Source: Phoronis australis (Eukaryota > Phoronida > Phoronidae). Taken from it: a stretch of DNA of 64,000 nt. Positions within the stretch are counted from its first letter, which is position 1; each line of letters opens with the position of its first letter. This document shows, in pieces, positions 10,331-22,210 of this stretch. The stretch covers positions 693,715-757,714 of the forward strand of contig NMRA01000090.1 in the NCBI GenBank assembly GCA_002633005.1, in the 5' to 3' direction. The notes below the pieces were generated by a model. That model ran no database searches. It was given only the letters and a program-made list of their open reading frames with translations, and had not been told where the DNA came from. The translations under genes were made by a program, and so were the position numbers.

Positions 10331-11342
10331 AACCGGTTCTGCTGAAAATTTAATCTTTTCTGTTTTGGTCCAAAGTCACGATTTTATAGGCTCATGTGGA
10401 TAAATAACGAAACAACTACATGGAAAAGATATATTTTAACAATTTCAGTAGAATCTGACATACATGTACAAATGTAATAACAAAAACGATGTTTAAACTT
10501 ACGAATATCTGTACAAGTACGTTTTAAAATCGGTGTCTCCTACCCTGGCCTAAAATTAAGCACTAGAGCAAGTAATATAAACATGGCTTACATTTAAGAA
10601 TTTCTATACAAGATCTGAAATCTGGCCTAAAGAAGGCATTGACGGGTCTATAAGGTAATATTCTACTGAGCAGGCAGTGTGGCCCGATTTCTTTACTCCA
10701 GGTTGTGGGTTCAAGTGCCACTGAGTCACACTGCTAAACCCTTGAGTCAGGGTTCTAGAAACACAGCTCGGTTTTAACTATATATTAATAAACAATAAAA
10801 GTGGTTTCAGGTGATAAATGCAATGTGCCCCATGCGCGGCCTACGCACGTCTGGTACGACGTGTATCAGACCGCCTGCAATTATTTTTATTACAATAACT
10901 ACTTTACTCTTTTCATTCACAAAAGAGTAAATAAGTTGATCGAATAATGTGGTCGAACTTTAGTCCAGATTTCAGACATTGCACAGATATTCTTAAATTT
11001 AAGCGGGATTTACACATGTATTTTACTTACCCGTGTGCTTAATTTTAAGCCAGATTTGATCTTGTACAGAAATTCTTAAATGTAAGCCGAGTTTATGCTA
11101 CTTGCTCTAGTGCTTAATTTTAGGCCAGTGTAGGAGATACCGATTTTAAAACGTACTTGTACAGATATTCTTAAGTTTAAGCATCGTTTTTGTTATTTCA
11201 TTTGTACATGTATGTCAGACTCTACTGAAATTGTTAAAATATACCTTTTTCATGTAGTTGTTTCGTTATTTATCCAAATAAGCCTATAAAATCGTGACTT
11301 TTGACCAAAACAGAAAAGTTTAAATTGTCAGCAGAACCGGTT
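10331..11342. mobile_element. Foldback element with ~300-bp inverted arms
   Basis: The left arm 10331-10631 and right arm 11042-11342 are near-perfect inverted complements, starting AACCGGTTCTGCTGA at both ends. The right arm holds about three direct subrepeats of 85-90 bp, each ending ttcttaaatttaagc followed by ctggcctaaaattaagcac-type sequence (as seen on the reverse strand). No open frame is present. TTCC flanks both sides. The flanking sequence (10289-10330 and 11343-11385) resembles an uninterrupted repeat at 35846-35930, which looks like the empty insertion site. A SINE lies in the loop. Confidence 0.85.
10668..10887 (+). mobile_element. tRNA-derived SINE, copy 2 (inside the foldback loop)
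   Basis: It aligns with the other two SINE copies from gagcaggcagtgtggcc through gggttcaagtgccac (B box) and the body to gcctgcaattatt. Most of the A-box segment is deleted. No clear target-site duplication was found. It sits in the loop between the foldback arms, so it may be a later insertion there. Confidence 0.85.
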
Positions 11343-11389
11343 TTCCTGGCATGCGCACCTAGTTTCTGCATAGGAGCTACTCTTCCAAA

Positions 11390-13377
11390 TTGATCATAAC
11401 CACCCTTGTATACAAAAATTCTTGTCCTTTCGAACATATTTTCCTTGTTAATGGGATTTTCATTGACCCTCCCAACTCAAAATTGTTCATTCGGCCCGAA
11501 TTTTTGACATTAGCTTACATAAGAAACTTGCCCCGTTTCAGAATGCCATGTGCCCCGTCATCAGATTTGCACGAGAACGGCTGTCATCACGATGCTTGCT
11601 TCTCAAGAACGTTGGTCTAATTCGCTAATTCACGACAATAAAACACTAAAACTCGTGACGTATCACATTGTTTAAATTCGCCTCTGAAATTGACTTCCTA
11701 GTACACAATTACATGTAGGTTTGGACCCTTTTCACCTGAAGAAGTACAATAGAGTTAGCCAAAATAGATGCAGAAAGTTTCAGTTCTCTGGTACTTTGAG
11801 ATTTGAGAAAAAATTCATTAGGTTTTAGTATTTTTGCACCATAGTAGGTAATTGGCCTCCGAGTTGTCGTGCTTCTGATACAAGAGCGCGACAACGCTTA
11901 ATATTGGACAAGGTTGACATCAGGATTTAGCCTCGATTTGGATACCGCTGTCATGTGGAGATGAAACAAAACGGGGTGTTGCGAATAATGGCATCGTATT
12001 TAACGCCCCCATCATATTTGGTATTTCAAATAATGTTTGTGGAATGGTTCCTTTTAATTGTCAAATTAGAACGCGATCGTTTCCTTATTCTACTTCACAC
12101 CTACGCTACTAGAGTTTCTATGATGAAGCAAGGTGAATGTAATAGAGCTCTCTCATGCAATATAAATATCGACTTAAGTAAACATTGTAGATGAGCTCAG
12201 AAATTTGACGTATAATAAGCGAAGTGTGGCCGCACTGCAAACACCGCGTTGTTCCAGTACCTTTGTATCATAATATTTTAATTGGTAACAGAACATCATA
12301 CTTAAACAATGAAGGAGATGTAAAGAACCCAGAATAAATAACTAAATTTCCCTTAGCTGCCAGGCTTGAAGTAATCTATTCTCATCTATAGGAAGCTAAT
12401 CCCCAGTGACGTCCAACTCACTCCTTTACATCTCATTCACTTCCGCTTGCGCGCTTTATACGCTTTGAAATAACGTTTACGCCTGCATAGCACGTGGACA
12501 GTTTCCTAGTGAAGTGTGGGGGTTGTATGTTACTCACTGATTTAGCGAAAAATTATATTTCCGGTGTCCATTCGTGTCGTGTTTAAATTGCAACACCGAT
12601 TTAAATCAAAGTTAAATTGTGACGACATTACAATTTTTGTTCAGGAAATTTTGTAAAGGACGTGATTATTTAAGTCTATGTTAATGGATGCAATTTCTAT
12701 CCTCGTGGGTGCCGCTCTTCGTCATAATGACGTCAAAATTAAAGTTTAAGCATCCGATTAACAACGAAGTTCAAATATTCGTTTTTTTATTTTCAGTTTG
12801 TTGTTGTATAATGCCTTTAATGGGAAGGTAATCGGAAATTTACAAGGGATCTTATTCCAGCTTTCCTGAAAGCAAAAGTATTAAATTGGTTATAAAGTAG
12901 ATAAGGAAACGCACTGCAGTCAGCCAACATCTGGAACAGACGATCACAGAAAGTGGTCGTTGGCTCGTATAAGGCAGCCACTGACCATCCAATTGGATTG
13001 TCTAAAAAATAATGGACTCGTCTGAAGCTTTATGGTGGATTTAATCAGACACATTTTTTCATTTACTGTTGAATTGTATCTTTAAAGCTTCGCAGGAACT
13101 GAGCCAAATATGAGAATTATTACAAATCACCGTTTCTCCTAAGTTCGTTATAGCGTTGCAGTGGATCTTGTTTAACTATAAAGGTAAGTATGGGTATTGT
13201 TGTGAGTGGCTTTTATAGGTTTAGTTTTGCAGGCATGACCTTTATTATGACATATGCTTCTCGGAAATTTCTTTATGGCAAATTGTATAATAAAAACTGA
13301 AGCGGCTGGTTTCAACAAGTGATGAGTGCGTGTGTATGACCAACAAAACCATTTTGTGGACGAACTGAAACGCATGA
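11390..13377. other. Spacer without a recognised gene
   Basis: Open frames (for example 11390-11620 and 11955-12194) show no recognisable motif. No repeat pair was seen. Confidence 0.45.
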
Positions 13378-13490
13378 TGACTGACAAAACGGACAGATGG
13401 ACAATCGATGGACGGACTGACGGACAGACGTACCCACTGACGGGAAGAGAACGGGCGGACAGAGTGTTGGACCGACGGATGGATCCACGA
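13378..13490. repeat. Degenerate GACGGACA-type tandem repeat
   Basis: Repeated GACGGAC, GACAGA and GATGGA words with a 4-base periodicity. The long minus-strand frame over it (Ser/Pro/Val-rich) is a by-product of this repeat, not a gene. Confidence 0.6.
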
Positions 13491-14104
13491 GTAAGTGAAA
13501 TAGTTAGCTTAAAGATGCACAGAAGAACGTACGCACTCACTCTGACGTGTGGAGAGGCGGAGAGATGACGGGAAAGATGTGTATTTGGGCGTTTGTTGGA
13601 CTGATGGGTGAGCGGTGGATGCAAAAATGTATTGAATTTGAAACAAGCAATTGCAGTACTAACATCTATCAATCGATGTGATTTGGTAGACCGGCCAACG
13701 TTTTTGTCACACACATGCAATTAGCTATCACAAGTGGTTATTTAAACACATTGCCGTGAAACATACGTTGAAACAGCGTTCATGCTCGTTAGTGCTGAAA
13801 GCGTTGTTGAGATAAGCCTTACTGTCTTGCATGCAGCATGATGAAGGTGAGAAAGTGTGCGTAATTTACAACACGACTATCACTTATTTCTTTTTTTGAA
13901 AACGTTGCATAAAATGGTCCTTGATATACCCGATGGTTCGTTTAAGTGATAGCGGAAGTAGCGGAGAGTGTAACATGTATTTAAACCGCTCGTTTTTATT
14001 GTATATATAACCTGTGGTGACGCCGTGTGTGGACGCTATCTTATTGAGTTACTAGTGGGAGAAATTTGATTCCCTATTCATTTGTGCGTTCGACATGTAA
14101 CTGA

Positions 14105-14112
14105 TATAAATA
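14105..14112 (+). promoter_or_regulatory. TATA box (TATAAATA) upstream of a small first exon
   Basis: A TATAAATA box lies about 35 bp before a pyrimidine-flanked CA (14139-14140) that fits an initiator, and about 58 bp before a strong 5' splice site at 14171. This is the classical layout for a TATA-driven, spliced transcript. Confidence 0.45.
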
Positions 14113-14139
14113 AGAAAGGTGAAGCGATTCACGCTACTC

Positions 14140-14170
14140 AACTCTTCAGCTTGTTTCACCAATAATCCAG
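14140..14170 (+). other. Candidate non-coding first exon
   Basis: A short stretch without ATG runs from the predicted initiator to a strong donor (ccag|gtaagag). The peptide-precursor exon at 20201 has its ATG three bases after an acceptor, so it needs an upstream 5' UTR exon. This is a candidate for that exon, implying a ~6-kb intron. The link is inference. Confidence 0.35.
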
Positions 14171-16507
14171 GTAAGAGCCAGTTTCGAGGTAGTAATGTGA
14201 TTTTGAAACAGCATTTTTATCGCGCACTTACCGGTGATTGTTCATATAAGCAAGCTCATGTATTAGTATAAAATTGCAAGTTTACCCGTATGTAATTATA
14301 TTGCAACTCCATCGGTTAATCACTATGATTACATGTATATGCCACGCATTAAAATTATTAGTCACTTGATAAGATTTTCAAGCTTGTACCTAACTTTTAT
14401 GGGTTAGCGAGGGAGACAACTCAGTCAGGTGTTGCAGGTGGCATGAGCAAGTCCTTGTAATACTCTAGTTATTATGATTTCCTTCTCATACAACAGTGTT
14501 TGTTTTCGTAAGCCGAAACAAGTTATAATATTTCTTCAGAATAAATACATTTTGTTTAAATAAGAGAAACTACATTTTTTTTTGTTTTAATGCCGTACTA
14601 GAGGTTTATAGCCTAAAATCTAGAGGTGTTTTGATTTGGAAATTGGCATTCTGGCCACTACCACCTCTATCGTTACGTTACAAATATGACGACAAGTCGC
14701 TTTACTCACAAAATGTTTGCTGATAATTTGACGGCAATACGTTTTCCGGTTGTATATTCTCTCCATGAGAAAAAAACATACGTCTGTTTTCCAAAGATTT
14801 TATGTCCACCAAAAGGCCCCCGGGGAACTCTTTCGGGAAAAAGTTTTGAGTCTCTTTCAGAAAGGTGTATTACTTAACACAGCGTTCTCACTCAGCAATG
14901 GCCTTACAAATCTTTGTAATAAGTAAGTGGCTGTCCTTCAGATTCTGTAACATTGGCATTGGAGGTGGTGATTTGTTCCTTCAGGCTGGCTTAAATTTGA
15001 TTGACCCGAAATACCTGCCACGTTCATTTCAGTTTTCGTAAGTTTAGCGACGATATTTACATGTATATCTCAGTGCGTCTGCGTTGACAAGTCACTAATA
15101 AACGTAAAATATTATTGCAAAATTCTCTAGTGATAGAGAAAACATATTTTCCTTACTTTTGCCCTGTGTCAGATATACAGAACGAACTCGGAGGAACTCC
15201 CATTGGAGCTTTTGCGCTCCTTGTTTGTGCAAAATAGCATGCGTTAGGGCTCAATGTTGGTGGGGTCTCTTTCAGAATTTCCGTGTAAGAATTTATGATG
15301 TCTAAGCCCATACCCCTGGGCAAGAGGTATTTGATTAAAGTAATGACGCAATTGCTATATTTTGTTTGTTAAAATAAGCTCGGGTTTGGGATATGAACAG
15401 ATACTAACTACAACATGCTTATTTAAACATCTACCTCTAACAGTTTGGGGCAGATTTGAAAAATTCCCAGAAAAGTCTACCAAATTGGCAAAAAGCGTCA
15501 ATAATCCTGTGCCTGAGAACGTGAAAAGCTAACTAGTAATAATTTCGCTCGACTAACACATAATATAAGAAACTCTTTGTAACTTTCCGAGTTCCGTTGA
15601 GTATTGTTTAGTGTATATACTTGAATATTGCGCTTTTCACGCAGTAACGCTACTTTTAGCTGTCCCAATGAGGATGCGGAACAATGCTCTCGTATTGCTT
15701 TTGTTGCTGAGTTAGGTGACGCAGCTTTTAATGAAGCTCCAAAACAGGTTCACTATCACGTGGTGGTTGTAAAAACCTTAGTATGCTCAACTCAACTTTA
15801 CTAAGCTCCAACAGGTACCAAAATATCCCACCCGTTCAAAACGTCGTAACACCATTCAAGAGTCTATTAAATGCAAGCCGTTACATGCTTGCGGCTCACT
15901 GTAATATATTACTAAAATACATTATACACCGTAACACTCTTCAACAAGTCCAGTATGCGTGTTACAGTGCGCTCCCGGATCACAGTTTTAATTTTCGTAA
16001 ACACACACGTTTTATTCCCATTTGATCCGTGTATTTATAGTGAAATAACCTTCCCGTAATGATTCCAAGATTCAGCCAATTGATCGAAGCTCTTAGTGAC
16101 GTTTTCGTTCTAGTTCCACTCTGCAGATTTTTAAGGGCATTACATGTTAAAAGTGTTCAATAATGCTTCAAAGAGAAGCGAAACATATTTGAATAGTTTC
16201 ACGTCAAGTGCGTTTTGACTCCATAATAGATGTAGAAGTAACTGTGTCCAGGAAGTGATTAACATATCGGTTTATAAGAGCTCAAACTTTGAAGTTGTAA
16301 TTGCTTGCTTTTATTGTGTGGTGAGTAATTTGCATCATGGTCATTTGAGGCAATGGAAAACATAACTTAGATGAAGAGATTGTGTTGCTTTCCATGATAC
16401 TAAACTCAGTTACTATCACGGTTTGGTATTCTGAAATAACACATGCAAATGTTATAGGTGGACATTCTGGAGTCATAGAATATTGACTCTTGTTTTTGAT
16501 AACAGGC
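14171..16507. other. Spacer, possibly intron
   Basis: No recognised gene or repeat family. Two TACATGTA palindromes (near 14333 and 15059). If the exons at 14140 and 20201 belong together, this is intronic. Confidence 0.4.
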
Positions 16508-16789
16508 TTAACATAAATTTAANGTAACGTTTCTACAAAATTCATTCTCAGCCAATATAACTACCATGTAACAGGTTTCTGGTTCCTCCATATGAAAATC
16601 CAGGTCAAAAAGAAGGTCACAAGTAGTCCTATTCAGTTGGAGAATTTTATGATGCCATCTTAACTGAGGCAGGCCAGCCAGCTGGCTCTCTGTTGTGTTG
16701 GCAGGGAATGGGGTAATTGAAACTTGCGCTTCAGTTAACAATTCTAATTGGGTTTTGGCTTGAATTTTCAGCAGGGATAGATTCGTCAT
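16508..16789 (-). CDS. Unrecognised 93-codon open frame
   Basis: ATG at 16789 (minus strand), with an in-frame stop just upstream; the frame runs to a stop near 16508 and contains one ambiguous codon. The translation (for example QLAGLPQLRWHHKILQLN and EEPETCYMVVILAENEF) has a protein-like balance of residues, but no family, signal peptide or membrane segment is recognised. It could be a small gene, an exon or a transposon remnant. Confidence 0.25.
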   Translation of the reverse strand: MTNLSLLKIQAKTQLELLTEAQVSITPFPANTTESQLAGLPQLRWHHKILQLNRTTCDLLFDLDFHMEEPETCYMVVILAENEFCRNVXLNLC

Positions 16790-18028
16790 GCAAATAATCA
16801 GCTAATTGAAGAAAATAATTAGGCAACCACCGTTTCGCAACAGCAAGCTGTGCCTCTCTTCGCTCTCTTAGGAGCGAAGCGCCAACTAGATGTCTATGTT
16901 GTATTGGATCGGCCGACGGAGGAGGCTGAAGATGGATCGGGGCTGGACCTCAAATTCGATTGAAACTAATGGGTTCACCGAGAGCTTGTGACGTGATGAT
17001 TCATCTGAATGTTTTGAATACAATTATTTCATATCGCAAGGTCCCACTCTCTATCTAAAAGTACCAAAGTCGTCTTCCTTTCAGCGGGGTCCTCTTTCTG
17101 TCCACACTTCTTCTTCGATTGTGTAAGCTAGTGCATCAACATTCTGTAATGGAAAAATGGGACACTTGGATTGAATAGGCGAGACATTGGGATAGAAAGT
17201 GGAGCATATGGGTCTACGCCAAAAGGAATGATGCAATGTTTACCGGAGCACCTGCATACACATAAGCAGCATTTTAGTCAAACAGGAAACCGCTTCTGTG
17301 TGATTAGGGCAAAATTGTTTAGAGCAAAGCGGTTATAACGTTTGAAATCAGTTTCAAGGTTATAAGTTTTGGTTTAAACAGTATTTATGCTGCTGTTAAA
17401 AACGATTGTGAAAGTTGTAACTATTGCACGATGATAACCCTCTGAGAGTGGTTTAGCGAGCAATTGCAAAGGTTATAAGCTGGAGTAAACGGTCAGCCCA
17501 GTTAACCCAATTGACCACTATTACACTCCCAGCCTTTAGTTGAACTTCGTGTGTATGAAGGGAACTCAAAGGCACTGGCTTCAAGTGACTAAACCAGGAA
17601 GATGACCGTTTATGATCGCCATTTTCCAGAATAAACTACGTGCGTCTCAAGCTCGTTATGAGAGATGAAAAGAGAGACCGAGATTGCCAAAATAATGTGA
17701 TTTGTTATGGAAGAATACAAACGCAAAGAATGGGGATGAAATGATACAATATGTAAAAATAATCATTGGTAAGAAGGGCAATGAAAAGGGCAACATAGAG
17801 GTAAGAGAAGGTGCGAAACGTTATGACAGGTAGTGGGTGGGTAAAATTAAAATAATTAAACGCGTGCGTCATATTAGATGACACAACGAAAGTGAACTGA
17901 AACATGGGGGATGCAAAAGAAAAAAATTCCTATAGACACGTGACAGTCATCAGCCTGGAAGAGCAGGGAGTTGACCAAAGCCATAGCACGTGATAGCACA
18001 GAAAGCTCGGAATAAGCGTCCTGTGCCG
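16790..18028. other. Spacer without a recognised gene
   Basis: No coding or repeat signal that I can support. Confidence 0.45.
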
Positions 18029-18409
18029 GGTTGCATGAAACAGTCCCAAATAGGGACTCAACTAAGTTCCCTAAACCTTTTGCCTATTTGTGTCTTTCTT
18101 TACTGACAGATGTAAACTTTTTTATGCCGATTCATTTTTATTGTGAGCTCCTGTTTAACTAATTAATATTTTCTAACAATATAACTAAAAACTTAGTCCT
18201 GAATTCAATGAAGAGATCCCTATTCATTTTCGATAATTTTGAGAATTCAACGTCGAGTTCACTCTCGGTCTGTATCAAAGCCAAAAATTGACTTAGCAAT
18301 GATACTAAAACAGCATAAGAAAGCACAATCCGTATTTTCACAAATCCACAAATACGCAATAGACTTAGGAAAATTGTTGAGTCCCTATTTGGGACTGATT
18401 CTTGCAACC
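18029..18409. mobile_element. MITE with ~35-bp terminal inverted repeats
   Basis: The left end GGTTGCATGAAACAGTCCCA and the reverse complement of the right end GGTTGCAAGAATCAGTCCCA continue in register through AATAGGGACTCAAC. The 381-bp body holds no convincing gene. The overlapping frames at 18159-18494 and 18239-18439 are incidental. No clear target duplication was found. Confidence 0.75.
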
Positions 18410-18635
18410 GAGGCCTGTAGCCCTGCACAAAAGAACTAGTGGAGCGGTTCGATCTGAGGAAAAAGGGATGTAAGATATGATGGTGAATATGCAAACATAA
18501 ATCTATTTGATAAGTGAAATACCATTTTACGGTTGCCTCTCTCGTTTTATTTATGTAAGACCCTGTAAATTTCAGAAATGACTGATCGGATTCTCACGAA
18601 GCTTTCCGATACTGTGTGCTTTATAAACTGTTCTA

Positions 18636-18900
18636 CAAAACAGTGTTAGGAATTGTTTTAAATGTTCCACTTTTGTATGAGGGGCTATCAAAAATAGGAC
18701 AAATTTTATGAAACATTTTAAATTTGCATAAACCGAAAACGAAACCGAAAAATGTCAGAACATTTGATAAAGTTATTGATGATATTGTTTTGATATGAAA
18801 GTACCTTTCCATTTTGTTATTTTTTTTTTCTAAAAAGCAAGACCACGCGACCCAATTAGTTGCAGATTGGTATAAGGTCAAAAATCTAGTTCTACGGAAT
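18636..18900 (+). repeat. Diverged dispersed repeat, copy 1 of 3
   Basis: It shares the order of words aggaattgttttaaatgttcc, tatcaaaaataggac, cgaaaacgaaa and ccattttgtta with 19610-19880 and 59908-60170, all on the + strand. Divergence is high and there is no coding potential. Confidence 0.4.
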
Positions 18901-19609
18901 TATGTTTTCAGAAAATTTATACCTTTGCTTAGTTAAATTCTATATTTTTTTATGATTTTTGGCTACATGTGTAGACCAGTCAATAATGTTCTACATAAAA
19001 TTAAATAAAAGTTGTAACTGTGTAAAAAATGAGCCGGTTTAGTTCAACGGGACATTTCAATCATGAAAACCAAGGTAACATGATGATTGGCATATCTCGA
19101 AGGGATGCTGACAGGCAGTTAATTAAGGTCTCTTTACCGACACTAGTTTTAAATTAATGTGTTGTAATCAATAAAGTTCAGACACAACGGCTAAATTACA
19201 GGTACATTACTGTTAATTTTAATGAGAAGTGACTCATTACAAACTCATCAATCAGACGTTGAGCTTTGGACAGCTCTTTGGCACCCGCCAACAAACCTTG
19301 CAAAGTTTACGAATTTTTCCCTTCCTCTCCTGGTAAAACCACTTGTAACGCGAATTTTGCAAATATCAATGCGAGAACGAGTTCTGCAACAAAAGTGAGT
19401 GTAGTACAGGTATACGAGGTTTTGGTTGTTAAATAGGCTGGCAAAATCAAACAAGTTTAAAAAACACTTCATTGTTGATACCAGACGCCCTCCTCACCAC
19501 GCCATATTAGTTTCCTTATGAAGTTTGCCTTATTTTCTACAATTAGTAGGGAATTTCATATAGGAACCTAGAAGATTAAATTTGGCTAATGTCGGAACAT
19601 TATACTTTA

Positions 19610-19880
19610 GAAATAACTGATTGAAATATTTTTGAAATGTTCCCCTTTTACATGGAGGAATATCTAATAACAGGAATTTCACGATTTATCTGAAAACTTG
19701 CATGAAATGAAAACGACAAATAACTTTAAAAATTCATATTTCATCTTGAACCTTCATATAAAACCAAATTTGGCCATGTTTTTGATATCGTTGTTTTGTT
19801 ATCATTGTACTTTTTGTTATTTTATTATACTAACACAGTCACGTGACCCAATCCATGACAAATTTGTAGAAAGTCAAAAA
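19610..19880 (+). repeat. Diverged dispersed repeat, copy 2 of 3
   Basis: Shares aaatgttcccctttta, tatctaataacagga, gaaaacgacaaataac and the cacgtgacccaat segment with copy 1. Old and non-coding. Confidence 0.4.
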
Positions 19881-20203
19881 TCAAATTGTACAAGGTTTCT
19901 ACTTTCAGTAAATACATGTATTTATATTTTTAGTTAATTACTACAATTTGCAGGTATTTAATTAAATCCAAAGACTTTTCGATAAGGCCTAGTATAACAT
20001 TAATGTTATAAACACTTACAGATTTTTTTACGGGGAATTTGGGAGTGTGCTTCGTATCGCGAACACGTTGTGTGGGCTCGGTGAATGTTATTGCTTTGCT
20101 ATACACGGGCGTCTTTTCCGCCCCAGGTCTTGAAGTATGTTTAGAGAATATTCTGGCGCCACCCCCACCCTCTTTAATTTACTCTCACTTCCAATTTCAG
20201 ACG

Positions 20204-20342
20204 ATGAGGGGGCGGCCACACCTGTGGTTTACCTCGATCCTCTTTCTGACGTTCGTGGTAGGCACATTGCAGACTTGGATGCCACTGCGGTACGGAAAAC
20301 GGCAACAAAGTATTCCGAATAACTCGTGGTTACATAAAAAAG
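20204..20342 (+). CDS. Signal-peptide exon of a candidate amidated neuropeptide precursor (luqin/RYamide-like)
   Basis: The exon is bounded by a strong acceptor (cacttccaatttcag at 20200) and a good donor (aaaaag|gtaaac at 20343). ATG is three bases into the exon. The 46 codons begin MRGRPHLWFTSILFLTFVVG, a basic start and hydrophobic core typical of a secretory signal. TLQTWMPLRYGKR follows at once, then QQSIPNNSWLHKK. Cleavage at the dibasic KR with the preceding Gly as amide donor would give a peptide ending PLRY-amide. Luqin and RYamide precursors are known for this arrangement: signal peptide, a single peptide immediately after it, GKR, then a tail with two cysteines encoded further on. 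The W-x-P-x-R-Y-amide pattern is similar to but not identical with luqin (W-R-P-Q-G-R-F-amide). The tail exon was not found in the window. Other short R-Y/R-F-amide families are possible. Confidence 0.5.
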
Positions 20343-22090
20343 GTAAACCTGATGTGGTGTTTTGTGTCGTAAAGCCATTCAAAGTACAGTGTATTTGACT
20401 TGAAAAAGATGTCCATAGACATTTTTATCACAGTGCCCTCGCCATAATTTATTGTCTTCAGTGATGTCAGAACTTGACACGTGAATATTCCCTATCTTAA
20501 AATTGGAGAGAGGTATATCATCTGCTCCAAATTATCCTCACTAGCCGCGACGCTGTGCGTTTCTCACATGCACGGTTGGACGGTTGTCGGTTCTTAGTTA
20601 TCCGGTGGTATCACAGATCACTTATACCCTCTGACACAGCGCCACCTATACTGAAAAGTGTTGCTGTAGAAACATGACGAATGACACACGGAATTCCGTG
20701 TGTGGGGCTCGCTGGTTCCCTGGATGTCATTAGGTGGTAGAGAACACGCCGGTATCATTTAATTTTCCTCGGGATTTTTTTTTTACACCGGCCATTCTGA
20801 TTGGCTGGTCGAATTCTCAACAGATAACGCTTTACCCAAACAAACTGGCATGACTGATGAAGGAAGTTTAAATGTGGTCTGTTGTACAGACAAATCGGTG
20901 CTTAATTCATTGTCAAGAAATGTGAACCCCAGGAAATTGTGGTTGCGCCTTTTCGGAGTGCATCTGTCTACTGTCACTGACTCTTGTTTACGTTGTTGTC
21001 CTCTATTCACACAGTATAAATAACACACCTGTTAAATCGACCAGATGTGTGTTTATTGTACATGTATGTGCTTCAAGCACGCGGCTATTAAACATTACTT
21101 CAGAAACGAAATAGTTGCTGCTACGCCACTTGCATAATAAGACTAAAAATAGTTCATAGGCTGACATTTTCTCTCTTTTGTTGTAAAGCTAACCAATGAC
21201 TGCCGAAGTTACATCAACCAATGATAAAGCGCATGCTACTGAATGGTACCCGCGTGTTCTCTACGCAAGGAACCAGCGAGTGTGTGGGCATGTGCATGAT
21301 TCGTCAGAAGTTTATAGATCACATCGCCACCACACGCCTTCTATGCACTGTACTTGTTTGGGCTTAGCCACGGGATCGGGGTTGCCTTGATTTTGTTTAC
21401 TTCGACCACTGCCCGTTTTATTAAATTGCAACTATTCAAGTCAAAGGTGGTCGCCAAAATACGTAACAGTAAACTGAAAGGGGTTTCCCAGATTTCAACC
21501 AATGGGAATGACTGAATTTTATGACGTCGGTTTCATTACTTTAGCCTATGAAAAGCCATGATAAACAACATCCACAGTGCTACCTTTAGTAGCAGTACGA
21601 AGGAGTGTAAGATCACTTACTGACGTATGTAGTTAACGCTATTATTTTTGATTGGTGCTTGCTTCGTTTCCACGCCCACCTAACACATGCTTTAAGAGAG
21701 CCATGCTCCCATGCAATTACGTTGCAGTCCTGAAGTTTGTTTGCTGCCATATTATTTACATGTTAGCAAGTTATCTGCTTTGTTATCTAATGTTTACTAA
21801 CCGTCCCACAAGACATTTCAAAGAACGACAAGATTCGCAAAATTTAAAATACCAAAATTCAAACTCTGGTCCGCGGACGACCGAGTTCGATTTGTAAAAC
21901 CTTATACAGTTCAGTGAAACACTTCCTCCGAGAATATCTTGAATCCTCTGGTTTGACGCGGCCGGTCTCTCCACGCGTGCAACGATTTAACACTTGCTCA
22001 TTTGGGTTCAAATGTTCTAGACGCAGTACGTATTTATTAAAGGGGCATCTGGCCGCTGTTTAGTTGCCGATGGAGCAATTTTATTATTGG
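20343..22090. other. Spacer or intron downstream of the peptide exon
   Basis: I looked for a following exon carrying a cysteine pair and found none I could support. Frames at 20783-21028 (minus) and 21196-21390 (+) have no motif. Confidence 0.4.
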
Positions 22091-22094
22091 TCTA

Positions 22095-22175
22095 GCGCCT
22101 TAAAAATATCACCACGCTCAACTGACATTGAATTTGTGCAGGATGAGCCGGCAACTCAAATTGTAGGTTCCAAAG
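22095..22175 (+). repeat. Repeat segment shared with 49780-49870 (inverted)
   Basis: Words aaaatatcaccacg, gaatt and ggcaactcaaattgtaggt align with the reverse complement of 49780-49870. Both are open in the same frame (SPR...ATQ-I/V-I/V-G), so the segment could be a coding remnant of a mobile element. Confidence 0.45.
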
Positions 22176-22210
22176 GGTGTTCCGTCGAAACAGGAACCCC
22201 GGTGAAAGCA

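Noticed and set aside
13172-13720. 182-codon minus-strand frame, Ser/Pro/Val-rich in part
   Set aside because: Its core is a degenerate GACGGACA tandem repeat, which keeps frames open; no domain or splice support.
21196-21390. Second exon of the peptide precursor
   Set aside because: The phase needed after the 20342 donor meets a stop within four codons, and no cysteine-pair tail is formed.
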